37,136 bases of DNA from Chthoniobacterales bacterium. GTDB lineage: Bacteria; Verrucomicrobiota; Verrucomicrobiia; Chthoniobacterales; UBA10450. The notes under the pieces were generated by a model, which ran no database searches, was not told where the DNA came from, and worked only from the letters and a program-made list of their open reading frames with translations. The stretch covers positions 1-37,136 of the forward strand of contig JACDGM010000043.1 of assembly GCA_013815325.1 (NCBI GenBank), given 5' to 3'. Shown here piece by piece: positions 16,438 through 24,462 of this stretch. The position numbers and the translations under genes were made by a program. Positions within the stretch are counted from its first letter, which is position 1. Each line of letters begins with the position of its first letter.

Positions 16438-16549
16438 TGTCATCCTGAGCCGCGCAGACGGCGAAGGACCTCGCAAGGAACGCGTGAATCTGCGTAACAA
16501 ATGACGCGTGAAGTGACATGTGAGGTCCTTCGCTGCGCTCAGGATGACA
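16438..16549. repeat. Inverted repeat between symporter and DUF485 genes
   Basis: The left arm 16438-16475 (TGTCATCCTGAGC...GCGAAGGACCTCGCA) is matched by the reverse complement of 16514-16549 (TGTCATCCTGAGCGCAGCG, then AAGGACCTCACA). The left arm has two small insertions. The inner part contains ACGCGTGA twice in direct order. It could form a long hairpin in the operon transcript. A half copy occurs at 7540. Confidence 0.85.
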
Positions 16550-16886
16550 AACGCGCATGCGACTCCTTCTCGATAATCTCGCGCGCCTGGTAATCGAAGC
16601 GTGCCGCCCTACGTACATAGAGCGCCGCAATAATCCAAGCTATGAAAAACTGCGAGAGCGCGAAGAGATAAGCAATATTGACCGGACCGAGGACGCGCTT
16701 TTCCATGAACGGCCGCGCGTAACCCACGAGCACGATAAGCGCGAAATAGTAAACGACGAAGAAGACCATCGCCGGAATAATGAAGCGGCGTTTTGCGCGG
16801 AGCAGTTCCTTGAACCGCGCGCCCGCCGCGATCGCCTCCCAGTCGACCGGACCCGGAGGAGAAGACTTTGGATGGTCGGGCGGCAT
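16539..16886 (-). CDS. DUF485 inner-membrane protein, ActP partner
   Basis: The 115-residue protein has a soluble N-terminus (VDWEAIAAGARFKELLRAKR), then FIIPAMVFFVVYYFALIVLV as first helix and FALSQFFIAWIIAALYV as second, ending in a basic tail. This is the DUF485 layout, whose members usually sit just before acetate symporters and are thought to assist them. It reads in the same direction as the symporter, 168 bp upstream. The last codons enter the inverted repeat, so its 3' end may have been reshaped by that element. Confidence 0.88.
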   Translation of the reverse strand: MPPDHPKSSPPGPVDWEAIAAGARFKELLRAKRRFIIPAMVFFVVYYFALIVLVGYARPFMEKRVLGPVNIAYLFALSQFFIAWIIAALYVRRAARFDYQAREIIEKESHARLSS

Positions 16887-17050
16887 GGGGCGCGATTAAC
16901 GGCAATTCTCCAGGATGCCGCAAGCAAAAGCACAGGCTAGGGAGGGAAAAACCTAAAGGGGAGCAAATTTTGCTTGCTGCCTCCCCGCCAGATGCTCAGC
17001 CTCCCCGCATTCGCGCCTAGGGCCTCCCGCCGCGCGCGCGCAAAATTCAG

Positions 17051-17057
17051 TAAGGAG
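17051..17057 (+). promoter_or_regulatory. Ribosome binding site deciding a TTG start
   Basis: TAAGGAG lies 5 bases before TTG at 17063. No ATG is near, and the following codons make a good signal peptide, so TTG is the likely start. Confidence 0.75.
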
Positions 17058-17062
17058 ATTCT

Positions 17063-17812
17063 TTGAAAAAACAAACGCCAGTTAATACCAGAACGAGCAA
17101 GCGAAACAGCGCCACCCTGCGACACAGCCTCGCTATCGGCTTTGTCACAGCCGTCGCGCTCGTCGCCACGACCCAGCGCGCCTCCGCGCAATGGCGAGGA
17201 GTTCCCGGTGCGCTGGAAGCAACGACCGGGGCGTGGCAGAAGCTCACGAACCAGCCGCCATTCCAAACGGACACAGCCCTTCTCCTGACCGATGGGACTG
17301 TTATGATGCACCAATACAACAGCCCGAAATGGTGGCGCCTCACTCCCGATAACACTGGGAGCTATCTTAACGGCACCTGGTCGCAACTGGCTTCCATGCA
17401 ATCCAGCTATGCTCCGCTCTACTTCGCCTCGGCCCTCCTCCCCGATGGCCGCGTTCTTATCGAAGGTGGCGAATACAATTTCCTCGCACAAACGGAAACC
17501 AACATGGGTTCGATCTATGATCCGGTGGCCAACACCTGGACGGTCGTAAATCCCCCCACTGGCTGGTCGACCATCGGCGACTCACCGGCGATTGTGCAGG
17601 CGGAAGGGACTTACATGATGGGGCAAGGCGCGTTCCCCTCGAAAAAGCAGGTGACTTTTAACCCCGCGACTTTGACCTGGTCCGCCGTCGGCCTGGGGAA
17701 AGCGGACTTCTTCACCGAAGAAGGCTTCGCCCTTTTGCCTAACGACTCTATCCTCACAGTGGATTGCCAGAATGGAACCAACTCAGAGACTTACAATCCA
17801 GTGACTGGCTAG
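17063..17812 (+). CDS. Secreted kelch/galactose-oxidase-like protein, N-terminal part before an in-frame TAG
   Basis: Starts at TTG with a strong ribosome site. Residues 1-43 form a long signal peptide ending RASA. The mature part has kelch-type blades: DTALLLTDGTVMMHQYNSPK, FASALLPDGRVLIEGGEYN, SIYDPVANTWTVV and TFNPATLTWSAV. The frame ends at TAG 17810-17812, but the same frame continues at once with WMSAGSTIVPLADTG, which aligns with WQTAGSTIVDL in the paralogue at 19655. The TAG could derive from CAG by one change. The whole would be a 509-residue propeller with a C-terminal beta domain, perhaps a sugar-binding or copper-oxidase-like secreted protein. The paralogue shows what the intact gene should be. 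Confidence 0.75.
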   Translation: MKKQTPVNTRTSKRNSATLRHSLAIGFVTAVALVATTQRASAQWRGVPGALEATTGAWQKLTNQPPFQTDTALLLTDGTVMMHQYNSPKWWRLTPDNTGSYLNGTWSQLASMQSSYAPLYFASALLPDGRVLIEGGEYNFLAQTETNMGSIYDPVANTWTVVNPPTGWSTIGDSPAIVQAEGTYMMGQGAFPSKKQVTFNPATLTWSAVGLGKADFFTEEGFALLPNDSILTVDCQNGTNSETYNPVTG

Positions 17813-17815
17813 TGG

Positions 17816-18592
17816 ATGAGCGCAGGCAGCACCATCGTCCCGCTGGCCGATACCGGCAGCCTCGAGATCGGGCCGATCGTCCAGCGCCCCGATGGCACGG
17901 TCATAGCCTTCGGCGCGACGAGTCATAACGCCATCTACAATTCCTCGACCGGCGTCTGGACTCCGGGTCCTGACTTTCCCGGGGGGAACGACATAGCCGA
18001 TGGCCCGGCCTGTTTGTTGCCGGATGGTAACGTTATCGCTTATGCCAGCCCTGGAATCTTCAGCGGCACCGGCACCTTTTTCATCTTTGACGGAACCATG
18101 CTCACCCCGGCGCCGGCCACGGCCACGTCCGGTTCGAAGCAATCCTGGGAGGCGCGCATGTTACTCTTACCCACGGGCCAGGCTCTCTGGTGCATCGCAG
18201 ATGGGCGCACCATCGACGTGGAACTCTTTACCTCCGCAGGCCGGAGCAACCGCGCCTGGGCGCCTAACATCGCTTCCATCCCGCGCGGTCTCATCCGAGG
18301 CAGGTCTTATCAAATCTCCGGCACTCAATTCAACGGCCTTTCCGTTGGCGCTGATTACGGCGACGACGCCCAGATGGCCACGAATTACCCGCTGGTGCGC
18401 ATTACCAACACTGCTACAGGGCATGTCTTATTTGCGCGCACCCACGATCACAGCACGATGGCGATAGCGACCGGCGGCATGATTGTTTCCACGATGGCCG
18501 ACATCCCGGCGGATGCCGAAACTGGGCCTAGCACAGTGGTTGTCGTGGCCAACGGAATCGAATCCAGGACGCGAAGGGTCACGATCCGCTAA
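17816..18592 (+). CDS. Kelch/galactose-oxidase-like protein, C-terminal part after the TAG
   Basis: Same reading frame as the previous entry, separated only by TAG and one codon. It provides the later blades (IVQRPDGTVIAFGATSHNAI, LLPDGNVIAYASPG, LLPTGQALWCIADG). It then has the C-terminal beta domain NIASIPRGLIRGRSYQISGT, NYPLVRITNTATGHVLFART and PADAETGPSTVVVVANGIES, closely parallel to the paralogue. The ATG at 17816 has no ribosome site, so separate translation is unlikely. Treat this and the previous entry as one gene that is either recently dead or misread at one base. Confidence 0.65.
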   Translation: MSAGSTIVPLADTGSLEIGPIVQRPDGTVIAFGATSHNAIYNSSTGVWTPGPDFPGGNDIADGPACLLPDGNVIAYASPGIFSGTGTFFIFDGTMLTPAPATATSGSKQSWEARMLLLPTGQALWCIADGRTIDVELFTSAGRSNRAWAPNIASIPRGLIRGRSYQISGTQFNGLSVGADYGDDAQMATNYPLVRITNTATGHVLFARTHDHSTMAIATGGMIVSTMADIPADAETGPSTVVVVANGIESRTRRVTIR

Positions 18593-18668
18593 AAACCGAG
18601 AACGGCGATCGCGCAAAGAGAGAGAATCCGCGCGACCGCTTATGGAGGGAGCGACGAATAGGGAGTAG

Positions 18669-18887
18669 ATGAAAAAATTAACTCTTATTTTCTGTGCCGT
18701 CGCCGGCCTCGGTTTGGCGCTGGCTGGTTGTGCCGATCGCGATCAAGGATCAACGACGAGCACCACGACGACAAGCGAAACAGCCGGCACGACGGGTTCC
18801 GCTTCCGCTCCGGGCGGCGCCCGGGGCATCAACGGCACAGGTGGCGATGCCGCTGGCGGCGGTGGCTATGGTGGTGGACGTCCATAG
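18669..18887 (+). CDS. Small predicted lipoprotein, Gly-rich
   Basis: The 72-residue product opens MKKLTLIFCAVAGLGLALAG and continues CADRD, so LAGC is the lipobox and Cys21 the lipid site. The mature part is only a Ser/Thr linker followed by glycine-rich repeats. GGGAG lies shortly before the ATG. Function is unknown; the low complexity suggests a surface or envelope spacer. It lies 76 bp after the kelch gene in the same direction. Confidence 0.72.
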   Translation: MKKLTLIFCAVAGLGLALAGCADRDQGSTTSTTTTSETAGTTGSASAPGGARGINGTGGDAAGGGGYGGGRP

Positions 18888-19044
18888 CAGTCGGAGACCC
18901 CACCCCACCCCGTCTGTGAGCTCCGGCGGGTTAGCTCGGAAAGACTTGCGCTTACAGCGCACGTGACCTCCGTGCCTGAAGTGCATGACACGCTCGAAAC
19001 TAGCAGGGTCGGAGAGTGCGGATCTTTAGGGATTTCCCGAGGGG

Positions 19045-19067
19045 GCGTCGCGCTGTCCGCGCGACGC
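19045..19067. terminator. GC-rich hairpin at the end of the minus-strand small gene
   Basis: GCGTCGCGC and GCGCGACGC pair perfectly over 9 bp with a 5-base loop. It touches the TAG stop of the minus-strand gene. There is no T-run, so it is a pause or Rho-aided site at best. Confidence 0.5.
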
Positions 19068-19288
19068 TAAGTCATTATCCGAAAGCGTTCGAGCAACTCT
19101 TGCCGCACTTCCATCGCGACCGCGGGATTGAGGCGGCTAAGCATTTTCCTGCGTGCCTCCACATCCATGGTCGCGAGCCGTCTCACGAGATTGTTACGCG
19201 CTTTTGCCTTTGCATAACGGCTCCAGCCAAGACCAGCCGCCAGCAGCCCCGACGCTGCCCAGACCGCGATGTCGGTTTGCGTGATCAC
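19067..19288 (-). CDS. Hypothetical small protein with N-terminal membrane segment
   Basis: The 73-residue frame starts MITQTDIAVWAASGLLAAGL (a short hydrophobic helix), then a basic stretch YAKAKARNNLVRRLATMDVE and an amphipathic helix ending LERFRIMT. It looks like a small membrane-anchored helical protein. I do not recognise the family. Part of its first codons is repeated at 19441-19487, where a TDIAVW peptide recurs without the rest of the gene. Confidence 0.5.
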   Translation of the reverse strand: MITQTDIAVWAASGLLAAGLGWSRYAKAKARNNLVRRLATMDVEARRKMLSRLNPAVAMEVRQELLERFRIMT

Positions 19289-19440
19289 GCTCGAACCTAA
19301 CGCGAAAAGGGCGGATTTCCACGCGCAGCGGGGGCATCACTTCTCCCGCAACTCATCCGAGGCCTCGGCAGGTCGACGTCGCAAGCGACGCCGTGATTCT
19401 CGGACGAAGACATAACACTCGACCTCTGCTCGAACGCCGT

Positions 19441-19487
19441 CCAGACAGCGATGTCGGTTTTCATGATCACGCTCGAACCCTGCCTCC
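19441..19487 (-). pseudogene. Duplicate of the 5' end of the small gene above
   Basis: The 38-base stretch around CGATGTCGGTTTTCATGATC and CACGCTCGAACC matches 19259-19296 with about four differences and again encodes TDIAVW after a Met codon. No further similarity follows, so this is a truncated copy. Confidence 0.55.
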
Positions 19488-19507
19488 GAAACGCCAGATT
19501 TCCTCGC

Positions 19508-19546
19508 GCGGCCGCGATCGCCTTTCTGCAAACAACGCTCAAGTAA
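19508..19546 (+). pseudogene. Last codons of an AP2-like gene copy
   Basis: GCGGCCGCGATCGCCTTTCT and on to CTCAAGTAA encode AAAIAFLQTTLK and a stop, the same ending as the intact gene at 23626. Immediately downstream is a copy of the leader repeat (19583-19620). Confidence 0.6.
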
Positions 19547-19654
19547 AACGAACAGGCTCTCTCGTCTGCCGTTCACTCGTCCCTATTCTACTTTCCCTCA
19601 AATCATCTTCAGACCCGCTAGAAAAGAGTTCGGAAGGCTGGCCCCCAGAAAATT

Positions 19655-21106
19655 TCAGTCCACCGTGATCGTCACGGCCTTGGACGGAATGCCATTCGCC
19701 ACCACTTCCAGCGTGCTGCTCCCCGTCTCGGCGGTCGCTGGAACGTCGAAATTGGTCGACACGCTTGCGCGGCCGGTCGCCACACCCATCGTGCTATGCC
19801 CATGTGTGCGGGCATAGAAAACGTGTCCTGTCCCTTTATTCGTTAGTCTCACCAGCGGATAATTGGTTGCCGTCTCCAGCTCATCCCCAAAGGAGGCCGC
19901 CTGTGACAAGCCATTAAACTGCTGTCCTGAGATCCGGTAAGTCGAGCCGCGTGTCACCGTCGCCGGAAAGCGTTTGATCCGCGGTCTCCAGGCCGACTTG
20001 AAGCTCGTATCCGCCGGCGTGTAAATCTTCACGATCGACCCCTCGCTCACCACCACCTGTCCGGTCGGGAGCACCATCAAGGCGCCAGAAGCGCTCAGCG
20101 TCGGCGTCAGAGTCACCCCATCGAATTCATAGAGTCTGCCCGTATTTCCCAGGATAAGTGCATAACCATTGGGCAGCAGAGCTGCAAAGGAATCGCCTGC
20201 ATTATCGTTATTCGGAAAATCCGGACCAACCACCCAGGTGCCAGTGTCGCCCGGCAGGGCCGGCGGAGTATAGATCGCCGTGTGGCCGGGGCCGCCCGAC
20301 GAGTCAGAGCCAGTGGCAAAGACGCGACCATCCGGCAAGAGCAGCGCCGGGCCTACTTCACCCGGTGGGAAGTAACAAAACTGCCCCATGTCTCCGTAGG
20401 GCAGACATCCGAAGGGCGAGGGCGAATGTAGATCCACGATCGTGCTACCGGCCGTTTGCCAGGTCTGGGTCGCCGGGAAATAGCGCTCCGAGTTCGGGGC
20501 ATTCTTCACGTCGAAAGTAAACACCGTGCCGTCGGGCAAAAGCGTCCAGCCCTCCTCCGCGTTGAAGTCCGACTTCCCCGCCGAGGAGAGCAAACTCCAG
20601 GTCAACGTCGCCGGGTCCAGTGCCGCCACCTGCTTATCGAGCTTGCGTCCGACCAGAAAGCGCCCATCGGGCAAGACCACCGAGGCGGAGTCGCCGATAA
20701 AATCCCACCCGGGCGGCGGCGGCAGCGGCGTCCAGGTATTCGCCACCGGGTCATAGACCGCACCTTGATTCGTTAGGGTAAACTGGCCGTTGTTATATTC
20801 ACCGCCACTGATCACCACCCGACCATCAGCGAGAACGGCCGAGGCAAAATCATCCGGCACATAACCGGGCTGGAGCGAGGCCTGCTTCGTCCAGGTCCCA
20901 TTGAGGTAACTCCCGAGGCTATCCGGCGTCAGCTTCCACCAGTCCGATGACTTATTGGCTTGAAAGAGCACCGTGCCATCAGTCAGCTGGAAGGGAAGGA
21001 AAGCGCCGCCCGGCGGCTGGTGCACGAGATTCTGGAGCGTCTGAGCCGGCAACGCGCTCGCGAGCGCGAGCGAAGCGAAAAGAGCGAGAGTCGATTTCTT
21101 AAGCAT
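19655..21106 (-). CDS. Secreted kelch/galactose-oxidase-like protein (intact paralogue)
   Basis: I start at the ATG at 21106, which opens the signal peptide MLKKSTLALFASLALASALP with cleavage after AQ. The frame is open 32 codons earlier. Blades are marked by LTDGTVLFQANKSSDWWKLT, ASAVLADGRVVISGGEYNNG, VYDPVANTWTPLPPPPG, LLPDGTVFTFDVKNAPNSER and LLPDGRVFATGSDSSGG. The C-terminal beta domain reads RFPATVTRGSTYRISGQQFN and NYPLVRLTNKGTGHVFYART, then STLEVVANGIP. The 483-residue length suits a seven-blade propeller plus one beta domain, as in galactose/glyoxal oxidases, though I cannot see a clear copper site. It faces the plus-strand paralogue across 1.06 kb. Confidence 0.85.
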   Translation of the reverse strand: MLKKSTLALFASLALASALPAQTLQNLVHQPPGGAFLPFQLTDGTVLFQANKSSDWWKLTPDSLGSYLNGTWTKQASLQPGYVPDDFASAVLADGRVVISGGEYNNGQFTLTNQGAVYDPVANTWTPLPPPPGWDFIGDSASVVLPDGRFLVGRKLDKQVAALDPATLTWSLLSSAGKSDFNAEEGWTLLPDGTVFTFDVKNAPNSERYFPATQTWQTAGSTIVDLHSPSPFGCLPYGDMGQFCYFPPGEVGPALLLPDGRVFATGSDSSGGPGHTAIYTPPALPGDTGTWVVGPDFPNNDNAGDSFAALLPNGYALILGNTGRLYEFDGVTLTPTLSASGALMVLPTGQVVVSEGSIVKIYTPADTSFKSAWRPRIKRFPATVTRGSTYRISGQQFNGLSQAASFGDELETATNYPLVRLTNKGTGHVFYARTHGHSTMGVATGRASVSTNFDVPATAETGSSTLEVVANGIPSKAVTITVD

Positions 21107-21348
21107 ATGAAATAGGAGCCACCGATGTTTCTCCGTCGTCGATGACAGAGACACCGAGCGAAAAGAGCATTGAGAGATGCCGCTTGCGAGTTCCGGAGTC
21201 AAGCAGATTCCAGCGCCGTTCTAAGTTTTGATTCCACCCTTACAATTGCACCGCTACCCTCCGCCCTCTGTCCTGTCAGGTCACCCATCACTCGCCACTG
21301 CCCACTTTCAGCTTTCAATTTTCCGAATCTAACTCTTCCTTCTCACTA

Positions 21349-22797
21349 ATGCGCAGCGACGAACCTCCGCCTGATCGCGGCTTTCTCGAGGAAGAACATC
21401 GCGTTAAATCCCACAGCGATGCCTTCAAGAAAGAGCTGGGCCTGCGCGACCTGGTCCTCACCCAGATCGTCTTTGTCGTCGGCACCTCATGGGTCGGCAC
21501 CGCCGCCAAACTCGGCCCGTCGCAGACCGCTTACTGGCTCTTCGCCATCCTTCTCTTTTATCTGCCGATTGCCGCCGTCATTATCTATCTTAACCGCATC
21601 ATGCCGCTGGAAGGCGGCCTCTACCAGTGGGCCAAGCTCGGCTTCAACGAGTTCACCGGCTTCATCGTCGCCTGGAACCTCTGGCTCCTCGGCATTAGCG
21701 TCATGGCCGGCACCGGCCTCGTCATTGCCACCAACCTATCCTACGCGCTCGGTCCCGCGGCCGCCTGGCTGCCCGCCAGCCGACTCTTTGTCTCCGCGCT
21801 CAATGGCCTCCTCTTTGCCGCCCTCATACTCGTCACCATTCGCGGGCTCAGCATCGGGAAATGGGTCCACAACGTCGGCGCCATTCTTCTTCTCATCACC
21901 TACGGCACGCTCATCGCCTTGCCCTTCATCGCCCGCGCCACGGGCAAACTCCCCGACTACCACCCGATCGTTTGGGCGCTCCCGACCGTCTCCCTCTTCG
22001 GCCTCAATATCTTTAGCAAAATGGCGCTCGGCGCCCTTAGCGGTTTCGAATACATCGCCATCCTGGCCGGCGAAACGCGCGCGCCGGTCAAAAACATCGG
22101 GCGCTCCGTCATCATCGCCGCGCCCATTATCGCCCTCATGTTCATTCTCGGCACCAGTTCAGTCATGGCCTACACCCGCTTCGCCGAGCTCGACCTCATC
22201 GGGCCCGTGCCACAAGCCCTGAGCGCGGGCGCGCGCGCGTTCGGCGCCGGGGCGATCGTCGCCTCCGTCGCTATCCTTATGCTCGTTGGGCGATCCATCG
22301 CTGTCGTCAGCATCTACTTTATCGGCAACACCCGGCTGCCGATGGTAGCCGGCTGGGACAACCTTCTGCCAGGGTGGTTTAGCCGATTGCACCGTCGCCA
22401 CAAGACCCCGGTCAACTCCGTCCTGTTCGTCGGAATCGTCACCCTTATCTTCGCCATTGTGAGTCAGCTCGGGGTCGGCGCGCAGGAGGCTTTCCAGGTC
22501 ATCGACAACGCCGCCGGGATCTTCTACGGCATTGCCTACCTCGCCTTGTTCGCCATCCCGATCTGCGGCCTACGCGCCTTGCCCGTGCGCGCACCGCTCT
22601 GGCTGCGGATCGCAGCGGCGATCGGTTTTCTTGTCACCTTGCTCTACATCGTGCTAACCATCGTACCGATCGTCCACGTCGAGAGTCGCGCTGCATTTGC
22701 GACTAAAATCATCGTCGCCACCCTGGGCGCGAACCTACTCGGTGCCCTCATCTTTGTTGCCGCCCGCCGTCGCCGGCAAGCCGCTTCCACGTCCTGA
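21349..22797 (+). CDS. APC-superfamily amino acid permease
   Basis: The 482-residue protein has a short cytoplasmic lead (HRVKSHSDAFKKELGLRDLV) and about 12 hydrophobic helices. The first, LTQIVFVVGTSWVGTAAKLG, carries the Gly-rich unwound segment where APC transporters hold the substrate amino group. IIYLNRIMPLEGGLYQWAKL is the conserved helix 2 region, and GALSGFEYIAILAGETRAPV is the helix 6 to loop signature with the E-x-R/K-P motif. It would import or exchange an amino acid or polyamine at the inner membrane; the substrate is not predictable. It stands alone, with repeats on both sides. Confidence 0.88.
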   Translation: MRSDEPPPDRGFLEEEHRVKSHSDAFKKELGLRDLVLTQIVFVVGTSWVGTAAKLGPSQTAYWLFAILLFYLPIAAVIIYLNRIMPLEGGLYQWAKLGFNEFTGFIVAWNLWLLGISVMAGTGLVIATNLSYALGPAAAWLPASRLFVSALNGLLFAALILVTIRGLSIGKWVHNVGAILLLITYGTLIALPFIARATGKLPDYHPIVWALPTVSLFGLNIFSKMALGALSGFEYIAILAGETRAPVKNIGRSVIIAAPIIALMFILGTSSVMAYTRFAELDLIGPVPQALSAGARAFGAGAIVASVAILMLVGRSIAVVSIYFIGNTRLPMVAGWDNLLPGWFSRLHRRHKTPVNSVLFVGIVTLIFAIVSQLGVGAQEAFQVIDNAAGIFYGIAYLALFAIPICGLRALPVRAPLWLRIAAAIGFLVTLLYIVLTIVPIVHVESRAAFATKIIVATLGANLLGALIFVAARRRRQAASTS

Positions 22798-22806
22798 CTT
22801 TGGACC

Positions 22807-22880
22807 TTCTACTACCGGGTCGCGTCTGAAGAGGACGGCTATGCGGCCGCGACGCCTTCCTGCAAACAACACTCAAGTAA
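22807..22880 (+). pseudogene. C-terminal fragment of an AP2-like gene, one base deleted
   Basis: This stretch is nearly identical to 24079-24153, the end of the intact gene (FYYRVASEEDGYAAA, then FLQTTLK and stop). One base is missing between GCCGCGA and GCCTTC, which breaks the frame. It begins a few bases after the permease stop. Confidence 0.75.
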
Positions 22881-23018
22881 ACGAAAAGGCGCCCCGACTC
22901 CGCCCTAATTCCCTCCTCTCCTCGTCACTCGTCACCCATCACTCGCCACCTGTCACTTTTCCTTCCCGTCACTCATCACTCATCCGTCCTCCGTCCTCAG
23001 CAACTCGTCGGAATCTCG

Positions 23019-23258
23019 TTAGGGCAAAACGAACGGTTCAGGATTCTTGTTGCGCAAACGCTTCTCCGGAGAATCGAAGTGCCGCATATAATGGGCACGC
23101 GCCCGAGCAAAACGACGAACCGCCTCCAGCCACGACATCCTCAGCGGCCAGGGCTCTTGCAACGGCTCCTCGAAAACGGGAAGCACAAAATCGGAAGCGA
23201 GCGGTTTAGCTTGCATGGGTAGAGCTTCGAATTCGCCGAAGGGCCTCATCATTACCAT
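23019..23258 (-). CDS. Hypothetical 79-residue protein
   Basis: The frame starts MVMMRPFGEFEALPMQAKPL and ends with a charged, Arg-rich part (SWLEAVRRFARARAHYMRHF, then DSPEKRLRNKNPEPFVLP). The regular mix of residues and lack of low complexity make it look like a real gene. I do not know the family. Its start overlaps the end of the minus frame 23206-23430, as if the two were coupled or as if a frameshift split one gene. The last codons contain a TCGTTAGG word. Confidence 0.5.
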   Translation of the reverse strand: MVMMRPFGEFEALPMQAKPLASDFVLPVFEEPLQEPWPLRMSWLEAVRRFARARAHYMRHFDSPEKRLRNKNPEPFVLP

Positions 23259-23430
23259 ATCGTAGGATCAGTGCCTGAAAAGATTCTTCCGCCGGGTCCA
23301 GATGGGCCTCGGACTGTTTCACAATCTGGCTCATGTAGTCCAACAAATCGGGATCATAGTCCCACGATTCGGGTGAACAAAACAACTCGTCACTAGTCGG
23401 CAGGATCGGCTCGAAGGCGTTTAGTGAGAT
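23206..23430 (-). CDS. Hypothetical acidic protein, possibly truncated at its start
   Basis: Between stops at 23431 and 23206 the minus strand is open for 74 codons: SDELFCSPESWDYDPDLLDY, MSQIVKQSEAHLDPAEESFQ, ALILRYGNDEALRRIRSS. It reads as a real acidic helical polypeptide, but the only ATG is halfway (DYM). A TTG at ELF could start it, or its beginning is lost. It overlaps the following 79-residue frame in another phase by about 50 bp. Confidence 0.4.
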   Translation of the reverse strand: MSLNAFEPILPTSDELFCSPESWDYDPDLLDYMSQIVKQSEAHLDPAEESFQALILRYGNDEALRRIRSSTHAS

Positions 23431-23550
23431 TTATGAGGATAAATGTGGGCGCTATCTCGAATGAGTTCGAGAGGCGACACCTTCTGAAATCTCCGGATCC
23501 GCGCGATCATATCACGATCGATGACAACTGTTCGCGGGTCTGGTGGATCA

Positions 23551-23625
23551 CTCGTCACTTGTCACTTACTGATTTCCCCCTTTCCCCTCGACATCATCTT
23601 CAGAGCCGCTAGAAATGCGCGCGGA
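23551..23625 (+). repeat. Leader repeat upstream of the AP2-like gene
   Basis: It consists of TCACTCGTCACTTGTCACTT, a pyrimidine tract, then CCCCTCGACATCATCTTCAG and AGCCGCTAGAAATGCGC directly before the ATG. Similar copies are at 19583-19620, 24463-24538, 24573-24640 and 26335-26377. Confidence 0.75.
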
Positions 23626-24153
23626 ATGCCGACCCCGAAGGAATCGCAGAACGAGAAAGCGGAAATATCCAATGCCGACGAACCGCCTTCACCCGTAGGA
23701 CGGATTCAGGCGGCTTGGGCCAGATGGGAAGGCGCTGCCGCCAGATTCAAAGGACTCGACATCCGGCTCGAAGCCCGGCAGGAGCTGCGTTACATCTTCC
23801 CGACCCAATGCGGATATCAAGTGCGGATTCACCGCTCGGGAAAAACCCCATTCAACCGCTCAGTTAAGGGCCAAAGCGAGGAGAGCCTGCACGAGGCGAT
23901 GCGCATCCGGGATTGGGCGTTGCAAGAGAGGCCGGCCAAGCGATTGCATCCGATCCCGCCAAAGGTGCTCAGGGCGCTTGGCCTCACCTCGGCGGTCTTG
24001 GGCATCAACCGGTGGGCGCCCCGGTCGGTTTATCGGGTAAGCTATACCGACCCCATAGGCCAAACACGACTCCGCCACTTCTACTACCGGGTCGTGACTG
24101 AAGAGGACGCCTATGCGGCCGCGATCGCCTTCCTGCAAACGACCCTCAAGTAA
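23626..24153 (+). CDS. AP2-like DNA-binding protein (tentative)
   Basis: I start at the ATG at 23626, directly after the leader repeat; the open frame further up is only repeat sequence. The 175-residue protein has a loose N-terminus. A block follows, YQVRIHRSGKTPFNRSVKGQ SEESLHEAMRIRDWALQE, laid out like a bacterial/phage AP2 domain: three strands with basic residues, then a helix. A second such unit closes it (VYRVSYTDPIGQTRLRHFYY, then EEDAYAAAIAFLQTTL). Such domains bind DNA and occur with homing endonucleases and mobile elements. At least three truncated copies of its 3' end lie in this window, so it is or was mobile or often duplicated. A terminator follows. Confidence 0.6.
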   Translation: MPTPKESQNEKAEISNADEPPSPVGRIQAAWARWEGAAARFKGLDIRLEARQELRYIFPTQCGYQVRIHRSGKTPFNRSVKGQSEESLHEAMRIRDWALQERPAKRLHPIPPKVLRALGLTSAVLGINRWAPRSVYRVSYTDPIGQTRLRHFYYRVVTEEDAYAAAIAFLQTTLK

Positions 24154-24250
24154 AGGAACCGGCGCAAATCCACTGCCGCGAAGTAGCCGGGTCCCTCCAC
24201 CCTTCGGCTGCTCTCTCTAGGCGGGTTGGCAGTCTATTGGCCGAAATAAG

Positions 24251-24284
24251 ATCGCCCGCCGATTTCTCAGCGGGCGATTGTTTG
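24251..24284 (+). terminator. Rho-independent-like terminator after the AP2-like gene
   Basis: ATCGCCCGC and GCGGGCGAT form a perfect 9-bp stem around a 10-base loop, followed by TGTTTG. It serves the gene ending at 24153. Confidence 0.75.
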
Positions 24285-24335
24285 AGCGCTTCCGTGGATG
24301 GCACTGCGCGCTCAGCAGGTTAGAAAGGAGAGGCA

Positions 24336-24407
24336 ATGTCTATGATTAAAACACGTCGCCCTTCAGGCTCTCACGGCTCACCTGTCGTTTCCGACATCAT
24401 CCAATAG
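24336..24407 (+). CDS. Possible 23-residue peptide with strong ribosome site
   Basis: AGAAAGGAG sits 6 bases before ATG at 24336. The frame encodes MSMIKTRRPSGSHGSPVVSD, then IIQ and TAG. The ribosome site is much better than for most genes here. It may be a true small peptide or the surviving start of a lost gene, since leader-repeat copies follow it. Confidence 0.35.
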   Translation: MSMIKTRRPSGSHGSPVVSDIIQ

Positions 24408-24462
24408 AGGCAAGATTCGTACCCGAGCCGAACGGCTCTCGCCTTCCGGTCCCCCGCGCGTC

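Noticed and set aside
16937..17491. 184-codon minus-strand frame opposite the kelch gene
   Set aside because: The plus strand has a ribosome site, signal peptide and blades; the antisense frame has none.
21419..22222. 267-codon plus frame inside the permease gene
   Set aside because: Ser/Pro-rich low-complexity shadow of the permease in another phase.
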